Source of the DNA: RGIG4140 sp045635565
GTDB taxonomy: Bacteria; Pseudomonadota; Alphaproteobacteria; CAAHEQ01; UBA3637
Reading direction: 5' to 3'
Length of the DNA stretch: 14,905 nucleotides
Assembly (NCBI GenBank): GCA_045635565.1
Contig: JAZTVX010000050.1
Location: forward strand, 1 to 14,905
Program-made: the position numbers and the translations under genes
In this document: positions 8,826-14,905 of the stretch, piece after piece
Layout of the letters: every line of letters starts with the position of its first letter
Numbering within the stretch: the first letter of the stretch is position 1
Notes under the pieces: generated by a model
What the model was told of the DNA's origin: nothing
Databases searched by the model: none
What the model saw: the letters and a program-made list of their open reading frames with translations, nothing else

Positions 8826-11800
8826 TTAAACATTTCCACTTCTTTGTGACGTATAATTCAAGGACGACATAATGACATCGTCTTGTTCATTATCAGTTGA
8901 TACGACCGTTGCCCCCTGAAACATGCGATGTTCTTGTTGAGAATGTAAAACACTTGACAACCCGTTGTTTGTCGTTCTTTGTTGTTTCGGTTTTAGTGAT
9001 TTATTGCCTTTTTCTTGTTGCTCTTTATACCACGAATCTATCATGTTTTGTGTATTTTTATCAAATAATTCATTTCCGGATTGTTTACAAACTTTATATG
9101 CTTTCTGTATCAGTTTAGCAACAATCTCATGCTTACCGTAGGGAATCTGATCCTTTTTAATCATTTCAATTAAAATCCTCGCTGCTCCAATACATTGATC
9201 AGTATGTTGCCAATGTTGTTCATCTAACAGATATGCAAGTGGTGTCTTTTGAATCTTATCAACAAATAAATTCATATCTGTTGCTTTATATAAACAAATG
9301 GCCTTTTCAACGATACCATACTGCTGATGTTGCATCATAAATAATAAAAACGGAACACCGTCTATTTTTTGTCTAACATCAACTTTTCCGGACGAGATGA
9401 GCTTTTCAATGCATTTTAATTGTACAGGTTTTTTGGCGCGGTCTTCCTTATAACCTTCACACAACAGCATCAATGGTGTCTTACCCTCCTTATTTCTCTT
9501 ATCGATATTTTCATCCGTTATTAACAAATTAAAAACATCATTCGGTACACCATAACATTGTGCCGCAATTGTTAAGGGTGTATTACCATTTTCATCAGTA
9601 GCATTCAAATCTACCTTCCCTGCTTTCAGTACTGTTCTGACCAAATCATATTGCCGCTTTTGCAACAATGCGGATATCAAAGGAACACCGTCTATTTTCT
9701 GATTAAGATTAATTTTTCCTTTTTCAATTAAATATTTCAATCGGTTAACTTGTTCTTCCGACCAATTCCCCTGAACATATTTAAAAAGCCGCACCAAAGG
9801 TGTTTCTCCATTATAATTTTCTTGATCAATATTTGTTAACCTGATTGTTAAGTTCTTAAAAATATCATCCGGTACATCCCACATGAATATACTAATATTG
9901 TTCCCATATTCATCTGTAGCAGTCCAATCAACACCACCGTATTCAAACATTTTTCTGACCAAATCATATTGCTGCTTTTTCAACAATCTGAATATTAAAG
10001 GATCACCATCTATTTTCTGATTTAAATTAACCTCATGATTTGTTTCAAACAACAAATAATTCAATCGTTTCATAGCTGGTTCAGAGAGCGAATAGCCATG
10101 CAAAAGATAGGCCACTGGTGTCATACCTCGATTATCTTCTCGATCAGCTGTTAGCGGTGTTACCAACTTTTTGAATATGTCAAATGGCACATTTTCATCG
10201 CATGTAGCAATATACAAGGGTGTCCGCCCAAAACTATCTCTTTCACTCAAATCAACCTTTTTTTTCAGCATATTCCTGACTAAATTATAATTCCCTCTTT
10301 GCAAAAACACAGAAATAGCAGGTGTTTCTTTTATTCGTTTTGAGTGATAAACGACCGCTCCCTTTGATAACAACAAATCGACAAATTCTTTTGGAGCATC
10401 ATGTTCCAAAGCCAGTGAAACAAGTGTATTTTTATATCCATCTTTCGCCTTTAAATCGACACCAGTTAACAAATTTGCATCAAAAGACCCATCTCTCTTT
10501 TGAAACAGAGACCATTGTTTATTTCGCATCAAATAAAACACAAATGGTTCATCTCTACCATCGCTTGAGTTTATTCGTTGATTGAGAATGTCAGCCGTTA
10601 ATAAAGCATATTGGGGTCCTTTTTTATTCAGAGTAAGTGTTCTGTTTTTTATAATAACATCAAGAACATTATATTTTCCTGCACTTATTATTTCCGACAG
10701 TACACTTTTGCTTTTAAATTTTTGGTTCAAATTAACATAAGGTTCACCATTTTCCTTCTTCCATACTAACAATCTTTGTACAATAAGCCAATCATCTATT
10801 TCTTTTTCAACATCACAATTTATATTATGTTTTCTTACTCGTTCAAGTATTAATATCAATGGTGTTTTGCCATTTTTGTCTGGTTTATCACCAAGGTCTT
10901 GATATTCTATATGTTCAAATAACTTCGAAGATGCACCACTTTTAATCGCTATTGTCAATATTGTATCTTCTTCCGTTTCTAAATTGATTCTCTTTTGACA
11001 TATCAAATCTTCAAAACTAAAGTTTTTCTTCTTATTTCGGAGGTAACTCCTTAAATCCGGATCCGAAAATAATAAACGAATAACCCCAACCTGATTATGC
11101 ATTGCAGCACGCATAAAAATATTGTTGCCCCGATCATCCTTAACTTCAACATCTGCTCCATTTAATATTAAATATTTCAAAATCTCCGTTTGCCCTAAAT
11201 CTGCCGCTATTAGGATAGGAGACATCGACTTTGCATCGTCACAATTTGAATCCTTTCCCGCCACACGATGGTACACCATTTCATATTTTTCTGAACCATT
11301 CCTTTTCAGGATTTTGCGTCGTTCTCCTCGATCGATTAGTGTGTACTTACAGGAACCTGTCTCTATAAAACTATATCGATTTGGTGTTTGATAATTTACA
11401 TTAGCCCCATTCTGAATCAATGTCTTAACATTTTCTAAATCCCCGTTCACAACAGCATACATCAACTTTGTTATTCCGTATTCATCCGGAAGAACAGCTT
11501 CTGTTATAGCTGTAAATGCGTTATGAGGAGTCCATCCATTTTGACCATACACTGTCCTTTTTGATGGTGCTACCAATATCGTAGGGGTTCCATGTGTCAC
11601 GGTTACTGTAGGACATTTTCGGATATGACGATATTGTTCATACCATATCTCCGTAATATTATAAGCTCTATGTAGGGGTGGCAAGATTGAATAATCATTT
11701 ACCTTAGAAATCAAATCAGAATCATTACACACATAAGTTGGGGCACCAATTGATTGCAAAATGAAATCAACTGCCAAAGACTTTTCACCATCATTATCAA

Positions 11801-12125
11801 AAGATTCACCGTCTTCTACACGAAAATCCCTTATATATTTAAGTATTTCAATTTGTTCTTCCGGTGTCATATCCTTCCACTGTTTAAACAGATCTTCCCG
11901 TTCAAGCAACAACGTTTCCAAATCATCATTGTTTGTAAGTTTTTTTTCATGATTCTGATTTGATTCACTTCCGACGAAATTGGCTTTTTTTGTATTTTTC
12001 CTCAATTGGACAGAAGGATTTTTGTGAGCCAAATTATAGAGTATCTCATTTATATGTTCACACACCCCTGAATAACTCATAGCCAAACCAATGTGATCTA
12101 ATCCCAAATCATCGCCCAAAGTCAT
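8826..12125 (-). CDS. Ankyrin-repeat protein with long-period internal duplications
   Basis: A frame of 1103 codons begins at 12137, but GGAGG at 12131-12135 lies five bases before the ATG at 12125. That makes Met5 the likely start (1099 residues). Numbers below count from 12137. There is no signal peptide. Residues 84-149 form the module shared with the giant ankyrin protein. A region without clear repeats follows to about 215. Ankyrin repeats then run to about 1010, including TKLMYAVVNGDLENVKTLIQ (near 219-238) and classic NGADV turns. A longer unit recurs near residues 706, 812 and 922, built on QKIDGxP followed by QYxxV. The last 90 residues are polar and Gln-rich, probably disordered. 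It follows the HNH-ankyrin gene by 67 bases, so it may be partly co-transcribed, but it also has a candidate promoter. Ankyrins mediate protein binding; a partner or effector role is inference. Confidence 0.93.
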   Translation of the reverse strand: MTLGDDLGLDHIGLAMSYSGVCEHINEILYNLAHKNPSVQLRKNTKKANFVGSESNQNHEKKLTNNDDLETLLLEREDLFKQWKDMTPEEQIEILKYIRDFRVEDGESFDNDGEKSLAVDFILQSIGAPTYVCNDSDLISKVNDYSILPPLHRAYNITEIWYEQYRHIRKCPTVTVTHGTPTILVAPSKRTVYGQNGWTPHNAFTAITEAVLPDEYGITKLMYAVVNGDLENVKTLIQNGANVNYQTPNRYSFIETGSCKYTLIDRGERRKILKRNGSEKYEMVYHRVAGKDSNCDDAKSMSPILIAADLGQTEILKYLILNGADVEVKDDRGNNIFMRAAMHNQVGVIRLLFSDPDLRSYLRNKKKNFSFEDLICQKRINLETEEDTILTIAIKSGASSKLFEHIEYQDLGDKPDKNGKTPLILILERVRKHNINCDVEKEIDDWLIVQRLLVWKKENGEPYVNLNQKFKSKSVLSEIISAGKYNVLDVIIKNRTLTLNKKGPQYALLTADILNQRINSSDGRDEPFVFYLMRNKQWSLFQKRDGSFDANLLTGVDLKAKDGYKNTLVSLALEHDAPKEFVDLLLSKGAVVYHSKRIKETPAISVFLQRGNYNLVRNMLKKKVDLSERDSFGRTPLYIATCDENVPFDIFKKLVTPLTADREDNRGMTPVAYLLHGYSLSEPAMKRLNYLLFETNHEVNLNQKIDGDPLIFRLLKKQQYDLVRKMFEYGGVDWTATDEYGNNISIFMWDVPDDIFKNLTIRLTNIDQENYNGETPLVRLFKYVQGNWSEEQVNRLKYLIEKGKINLNQKIDGVPLISALLQKRQYDLVRTVLKAGKVDLNATDENGNTPLTIAAQCYGVPNDVFNLLITDENIDKRNKEGKTPLMLLCEGYKEDRAKKPVQLKCIEKLISSGKVDVRQKIDGVPFLLFMMQHQQYGIVEKAICLYKATDMNLFVDKIQKTPLAYLLDEQHWQHTDQCIGAARILIEMIKKDQIPYGKHEIVAKLIQKAYKVCKQSGNELFDKNTQNMIDSWYKEQQEKGNKSLKPKQQRTTNNGLSSVLHSQQEHRMFQGATVVSTDNEQDDVIMSSLNYTSQRSGNV
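9637..10030 (-). repeat. Recent internal duplication within the ankyrin gene
   Basis: The segments 9637-9712 and 9955-10030 align without gaps over 76 bases with about 10 differences by eye, at an offset of 318 bases (106 codons). Both encode the QKIDG...QYDLVR unit. A third, weaker copy starts near 9361, a further 330 bases away. The in-frame spacing and DNA-level similarity point to a fairly recent duplication of a block of several ankyrin units. Confidence 0.75.
11691..11888 (-). other. Shared N-terminal module, copy in the 1099-residue protein
   Basis: Residues 84-149 (numbered from 12137) read W87-K-D-M-x-P92, D116-G-E, then D124-x-I-L-x-x-I-x-A132-P-x-Y135. This mirrors residues 59-119 of the giant protein. 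The copy here has a seven-residue insertion between the two halves. No catalytic motif is evident. Confidence 0.6.
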
Positions 12126-12130
12126 TTCAT

Positions 12131-12135
12131 CCTCC
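12131..12135 (-). promoter_or_regulatory. Ribosome binding site that decides the ankyrin gene start
   Basis: GGAGG lies five bases before the ATG at 12125. It falls inside the longer reading frame that begins at 12137, which itself has no Shine-Dalgarno sequence. The downstream ATG is therefore preferred. Confidence 0.75.
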
Positions 12136-12157
12136 ATAACATACCAATACTATAAAA

Positions 12158-12186
12158 AGTATATCACGCTTTAATTTTTGACACAA
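12158..12186 (-). promoter_or_regulatory. Candidate extended -10 promoter of the ankyrin gene
   Basis: TGATATACT on the minus strand (12158-12166) gives an extended -10 (TGn-TATACT). A weak -35, TTGTGT (12181-12186), lies 17 bases upstream. Predicted start near 12151, about 26 bases before the ATG. The -35 lies between the arms of an inverted repeat, CACGCTT (12165-12171) and AAGCGTG (12195-12201). The second -10-like hexamer TATAGT at 12149-12154 has no matching -35. Confidence 0.5.
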
Positions 12187-12192
12187 GTTTTT

Positions 12193-13584
12193 TTAAGCGT
12201 GTTCCCGTTCTTCTTTTTGAGATTTTAATTTGCTCGTACGATGATGCTGAACACACATTTTTGTTTCAATTTGACGAACATGATAAATAAATTGTGCTAA
12301 AACATGATTGTCTGTCATGTTCGTTTCTTGACAATGATGAAATATTTTTTTGACCGTTTCGTCTGTCGATTGACAACCTTCATCAATAATCGTTCTTCCC
12401 TGTTGGTTTTTTAATGTGATGTCTATTCCTTTACGCAATAATAACTCTATCAAATACCATTGTTTCGTCTGTAATGCGTAAAATAAAACCGTATTGCCTG
12501 ATTTATCTTGATGATTGATATCTAGACCTAATTTCAACAAAGCTTCCAATTTCTGTTTCACATAATATCGACCAATAAACCATAACGGCGTACGTCCTCT
12601 TTTATCTTCGGCATGAACATCAGCACCGGCTTTTAAAAGCATGTGCACAAATCCCATACTCTTGGTTGAAGTGATTTTATGCAATGCCGTTCGACCCTGT
12701 TTATCTCGCCAATTAGGATGAGCACCTCGTCTTAACAACACATCCACAGCCGGTCCATTACAGCAAATACATGCTTCCATCAATAAAGACTGCCCCGTTT
12801 TGGGATGGCAACTGTCAGGAGATAAAACACACCCCGACTGTTGACTAAACAAAGCCGTTTTATCCAATAAAGCCTTCAAAATATCTGCCCGTTGCCACCG
12901 AATAGCCGTTAATGCCATTTTAAACAATGAAAACGCATTCCAATCTTCTTTTTTGATATGACAAGGGGGTGTTACCGGTCTTAACCCACTGATTGAACCG
13001 GATGAAATTGGTTTAGTATCTAAATAACGATATCGTGATAAGACATCCCCGACATGGTGCTGATGACAAAACGGTATATTTTTTTCATCTAAAATATGAT
13101 TACGAGGTGTCGGCAATTCCAAATAAAGCCGACCCATATCATGTAATCTCAAATAATAAGGTCTCTGACATAATTTCAACACGCAGTCAAGAAAAAAATG
13201 ATGAAGTCTATCATGTAACTCAATCGGCATTAAATATAAATTGGACGGTTCATTCGTTCCACCCAACACAATCGGAAAAAAATGATGAATATTCCATTTA
13301 TCTCCGTGTTCCTTTAATTCCATGGCAACAGTCGGCGTAATAGCACCGGATTCAATCCATTTTCGCAAAGCCTTTCTTTCAATTTGATAAGCCTGCCGAA
13401 CGGTTGCATTTCTTTCATAAGTCGTTTGGGTTGCTTTTTGATACCCCATTCTACCACAAGATAAAAAATCCTGACGCATTGTCGGATCTAATTCTATTTT
13501 GTGCTTTTTGGTTCTGACATTTGGTGGAACATCGTCAAAATATAAAACAATATTACCATCTTCATCTTCATATTCTCTTAACAC
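12193..13584 (-). CDS. HNH nuclease-ankyrin fusion protein
   Basis: A 463-residue protein. Residues 97-129 match the HNH (beta-beta-alpha metal) nuclease pattern: W97, H100-H101, P104, G108-G109, N111, N115-L116, H124 and H128. HNH domains cut DNA or RNA with one bound metal ion. Ankyrin repeats follow at about 218-400, including TALHKITSTKS, GADVHAEDKRGRTPLW and DINHQDKSGNT. The C-terminus is charged. There is no signal peptide. The start is GTG, supported by GGGAG (13591-13595) six bases upstream; the nearby ATG at 13597 is out of frame. It heads a possible two-gene unit with the ankyrin protein behind it. In polymorphic toxins HNH domains usually lie at the C-terminus, so this order is unusual. 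A targeted nuclease, toxin or effector is plausible; a phage-derived HNH protein is the alternative. Nuclease activity is inferred from motif only. Confidence 0.88.
   Translation of the reverse strand: MLREYEDEDGNIVLYFDDVPPNVRTKKHKIELDPTMRQDFLSCGRMGYQKATQTTYERNATVRQAYQIERKALRKWIESGAITPTVAMELKEHGDKWNIHHFFPIVLGGTNEPSNLYLMPIELHDRLHHFFLDCVLKLCQRPYYLRLHDMGRLYLELPTPRNHILDEKNIPFCHQHHVGDVLSRYRYLDTKPISSGSISGLRPVTPPCHIKKEDWNAFSLFKMALTAIRWQRADILKALLDKTALFSQQSGCVLSPDSCHPKTGQSLLMEACICCNGPAVDVLLRRGAHPNWRDKQGRTALHKITSTKSMGFVHMLLKAGADVHAEDKRGRTPLWFIGRYYVKQKLEALLKLGLDINHQDKSGNTVLFYALQTKQWYLIELLLRKGIDITLKNQQGRTIIDEGCQSTDETVKKIFHHCQETNMTDNHVLAQFIYHVRQIETKMCVQHHRTSKLKSQKEEREHA
13198..13296 (-). other. HNH nuclease motif
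   Basis: Residues 97-129 of the 463-residue protein hold the pattern W-x-x-H-H-x-x-P, G-G-x-N, N-L, H-x-x-x-H. H100 or H101 would be the general base, N115 the structural Asn, and H124/H128 would help bind metal. All key positions are present, so the site looks intact. Confidence 0.8.
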
Positions 13585-13610
13585 TTTTAACTCCCATACA
13601 ACCCAACATC

Positions 13611-13639
13611 ATTCTAATATATGAGAGTTTATTTGTCAA
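13611..13639 (-). promoter_or_regulatory. Near-consensus promoter of the HNH-ankyrin gene
   Basis: TTGACA (13634-13639, perfect) and TAGAAT (13611-13616, one mismatch) on the minus strand are separated by 17 bases. The -35 overlaps the stop codon of the hydrolase gene. The predicted start is near 13604, about 20 bases before the GTG. Confidence 0.85.
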
Positions 13640-14481
13640 TATTTATTATTATCAATCCAATCTTTCAAAGAATCAAACAATCCGTAATCAGCCAAATTAT
13701 GATGATCAGCCTTTTCAGATGCAAACAACACCTTTTTACCACGAGCATATTGATAGAGTTTCATACCTTCACTAAAAGGAATAATTGCATCTTTTTTCCC
13801 ATGAGCAATAAATAATCGTGTATTAACCTGATTGATATATCTATAGGACAAATACGGATTTTTTAATAAAGACTGATATGGTATCCAACCACCGAAATGT
13901 TCTCGTCCCGTATGAGCAATTGAATAAAACGGCGCCTCTAATACAACAGCATGAAACGTCATTTTTTGTCCCAATTGAGAAGCTGTATAAACAGCCATAT
14001 ACGTTCCCATCGAATGTCCATACAGAACGATATGTTTATTTTTAATATCTAATCCGTTTAAATATTTAACAGCCGTTAAAGCGTCTTCTTCCATTTTCTG
14101 TTGCGAAGGTTGACCTTTTAAATCACCATATCCTCGATATTCCGGCAATAATAATCCATATCCACTATCATAAAAATACTGCACAATTTTGCGTTGAGCA
14201 TGTCTTTCAACACTTCCCGTATTACCGTGAAAATAAACAATGGTTGGCTTGCCTTTTCTGGCTTTTAGATACCATGCATACAATTGTTCTCCCGATGGTA
14301 AATAATAACTCACTTTTTTGAGCAAAGGTAATTTTTGTTTCATTTCCTGTCGATAAAGATTTGCTGATGACGGATGATATAGAATGGAATCCTGAAACAA
14401 ATAAAGAACGAGTATCAATATTCCATATAAAACACTCAATACTGCAACAACAAGAGCAGTTTTTTGCAAAAATGATACCAT
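13636..14481 (-). CDS. Membrane-anchored alpha/beta hydrolase, BEM46/YfhR type
   Basis: A 281-residue serine hydrolase. An N-terminal membrane anchor (about 7-29) is followed by DSILYHPS, a segment typical of the family. The oxyanion segment HGNTGS is at 85-90. The nucleophile elbow GHSMG places Ser157. Asp231 (in KKDAIIP) and His260 or His261 complete the triad. The catalytic domain should sit on the outer face of the inner membrane if the short N-terminus stays inside. Members are esterases or thioesterases, and the natural substrate is usually unknown. The ATG at 14481 has no good ribosome site: a GGGGG run lies 12 bases upstream. A TATAAT at 14488-14493 is so close that a leaderless transcript is possible, but no -35 matches it. 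Ends in TGA at 13636, overlapping the next gene's promoter. Confidence 0.92.
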   Translation of the reverse strand: MVSFLQKTALVVAVLSVLYGILILVLYLFQDSILYHPSSANLYRQEMKQKLPLLKKVSYYLPSGEQLYAWYLKARKGKPTIVYFHGNTGSVERHAQRKIVQYFYDSGYGLLLPEYRGYGDLKGQPSQQKMEEDALTAVKYLNGLDIKNKHIVLYGHSMGTYMAVYTASQLGQKMTFHAVVLEAPFYSIAHTGREHFGGWIPYQSLLKNPYLSYRYINQVNTRLFIAHGKKDAIIPFSEGMKLYQYARGKKVLFASEKADHHNLADYGLFDSLKDWIDNNKY

Positions 14482-14502
14482 AATATTATTATACCCCCAA
14501 CA

Positions 14503-14537
14503 ATAAAAAAAAGAAACCGTTAAACAACGGTTTCTTT
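14503..14537 (-). terminator. Rho-independent terminator of tRNA-Ser
   Basis: A perfect 12-base stem (14510-14521 with 14526-14537, AAAGAAACCGTT) with a four-base loop. A run of T follows on the minus strand. It begins right after the tRNA CCA end and separates the tRNA from the hydrolase gene. Confidence 0.92.
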
Positions 14538-14538
14538 C

Positions 14539-14625
14539 TGGCGGAGAGTATAGGAATCGAACCTATGCATCGCTTTCACGATGACGGATTAGCAATCCGC
14601 TGCATTACCACTCTGCCAACTCTCC
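14539..14625 (-). tRNA. tRNA-Ser(GCT)
   Basis: An 87-base tRNA with a seven-base acceptor stem (GGAGAGT with ACTCTCC), discriminator G and an encoded CCA end. The anticodon loop TTGCTAA gives GCT, which reads AGC and AGT serine codons. The long variable arm (CATCGTGAAAGCGATG) is typical of class II tRNA-Ser, and the T loop GGTTCGATTCC is intact. It has its own promoter and terminator. Confidence 0.97.
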
Positions 14626-14644
14626 ACTGACAGAAACTTTTTTC

Positions 14645-14673
14645 ATTTTATCCACTCATCTGACAAATGTCAA
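14645..14673 (-). promoter_or_regulatory. Promoter of tRNA-Ser
   Basis: TTGACA (14668-14673) and TAAAAT (14645-14650) on the minus strand are 17 bases apart, with the predicted start near 14638, shortly before the mature tRNA 5' end. The -35 lies in a small dyad, TGACA-AA-TGTCA (14661-14672). Confidence 0.85.
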
Positions 14674-14728
14674 GACTTTTTTTTCATAAATTTAAAAAAA
14701 ATCTATTTTATTGTGTATTTATTTAAAA

Positions 14729-14751
14729 GGGCAGAGAATTTACCCCTGCCC
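14729..14751. terminator. Bidirectional-type hairpin terminator after the Cys-rich gene
   Basis: GGGCAG (14729-14734) pairs with CTGCCC (14746-14751). A short T run follows on both strands: TTTT on the minus strand and TATTTTTTA on the plus strand. It sits just past the stop codon of the Cys-rich protein. Confidence 0.75.
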
Positions 14752-14757
14752 TATTTT

Positions 14758-14905
14758 TTACAACACCTTTTCGCAGTAGAAGTTGCCATCTAAATCTGTC
14801 GTGACTTCCCGTTCATAAGTGGTACAGGAACGACAAATTTCTTTGGCTTTCGCTGAATTGTAAATTTGTGTTTTACCGGCATTACATGATACTTTTTGAC
14901 CGGCA
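14758..14905 (-). CDS. C-terminal fragment of a Cys-rich protein
   Basis: The last 48 codons of a gene that enters from the right edge, ending in TAA at 14758-14760; the first full codon begins at 14904. The visible part has Cys at fragment positions 7, 24, 27 and 44, with a C-x-x-C pair (CRSC) and the ending NFYCEKVL. The pattern suggests a secreted or surface protein with disulfide bonds or a small metal-binding fold, but too little is visible to name a family. A hairpin terminator follows directly. Confidence 0.75.
   Translation of the reverse strand, partial: AGQKVSCNAGKTQIYNSAKAKEICRSCTTYEREVTTDLDGNFYCEKVL

Noticed and set aside
9361..10030. Repeats in the ankyrin gene as a CRISPR or other DNA-level array
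   Set aside because: The units are in frame, diverged and about 320 bases apart, and they encode ankyrin motifs, so they are protein repeats.
12165..12201. Inverted repeat as a terminator after the HNH-ankyrin gene
   Set aside because: A seven-base stem with a 23-base loop and no T run after it on the minus strand would terminate poorly.
13198..13296. HNH motif as a homing endonuclease of an intron or intein
   Set aside because: No intron or intein boundaries are visible. The gene has its own promoter and ribosome site and continues into ankyrin repeats.

Overview
The window is low-GC bacterial DNA in which every recognisable gene lies on the minus strand, so the genes are read from the right edge to the left. 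The tRNA-Ser carries its own CCA end. Promoters are close to the sigma-70 consensus, with 17-base spacers in all the clear cases. Rho-independent terminators are plain to see, and TGA is used as a stop, so the genetic code is standard. Three large ankyrin-repeat proteins, a fused ADP-forming acyl-CoA synthetase and a Cys-rich protein fragment suggest a host-associated or gut bacterium. An uncultured low-GC alphaproteobacterium is one plausible source, but the sequence alone does not settle the lineage.

Right end (13636-14905): the C-terminus of a Cys-rich protein of unknown role, then a two-way terminator, tRNA-Ser(GCT) with its own promoter and terminator, and a membrane-anchored alpha/beta hydrolase of the BEM46/YfhR type.

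Middle right (8766-13639): a strong promoter, whose -35 overlaps the hydrolase stop codon, drives a 463-residue protein. It has an HNH-type nuclease motif near its N-terminus and about five ankyrin repeats behind it. Next comes a 1099-residue ankyrin protein with long-period internal duplications, closed by a strong terminator.

Middle left (6484-8689): a fused alpha-beta acetate/acyl-CoA ligase (ADP-forming) with its own promoter and terminator. It looks like a housekeeping metabolic gene set between the ankyrin genes.

Left (1-6478): a small helical protein of unknown function whose start codon follows the ligase terminator directly. Then comes a giant ankyrin protein of at least 1985 codons, open without a stop from position 5956 to the left edge. 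Its promoter carries an A9 tract in the spacer and a 32-base dyad next to the -35.

The main novelty is the set of three co-oriented ankyrin proteins. One carries a probable nuclease. The other two share a previously unremarked N-terminal module (W-K-D-[LM]-x-P, then D-G-E, then A-P-x-Y), which suggests they descend from a common architecture. The giant also has a central region of nearly 600 residues without ankyrin repeats, followed by a Gly/Ala-rich hydrophobic segment. An effector, toxin or inter-organism conflict role is a reasonable inference but is not proven by the sequence.
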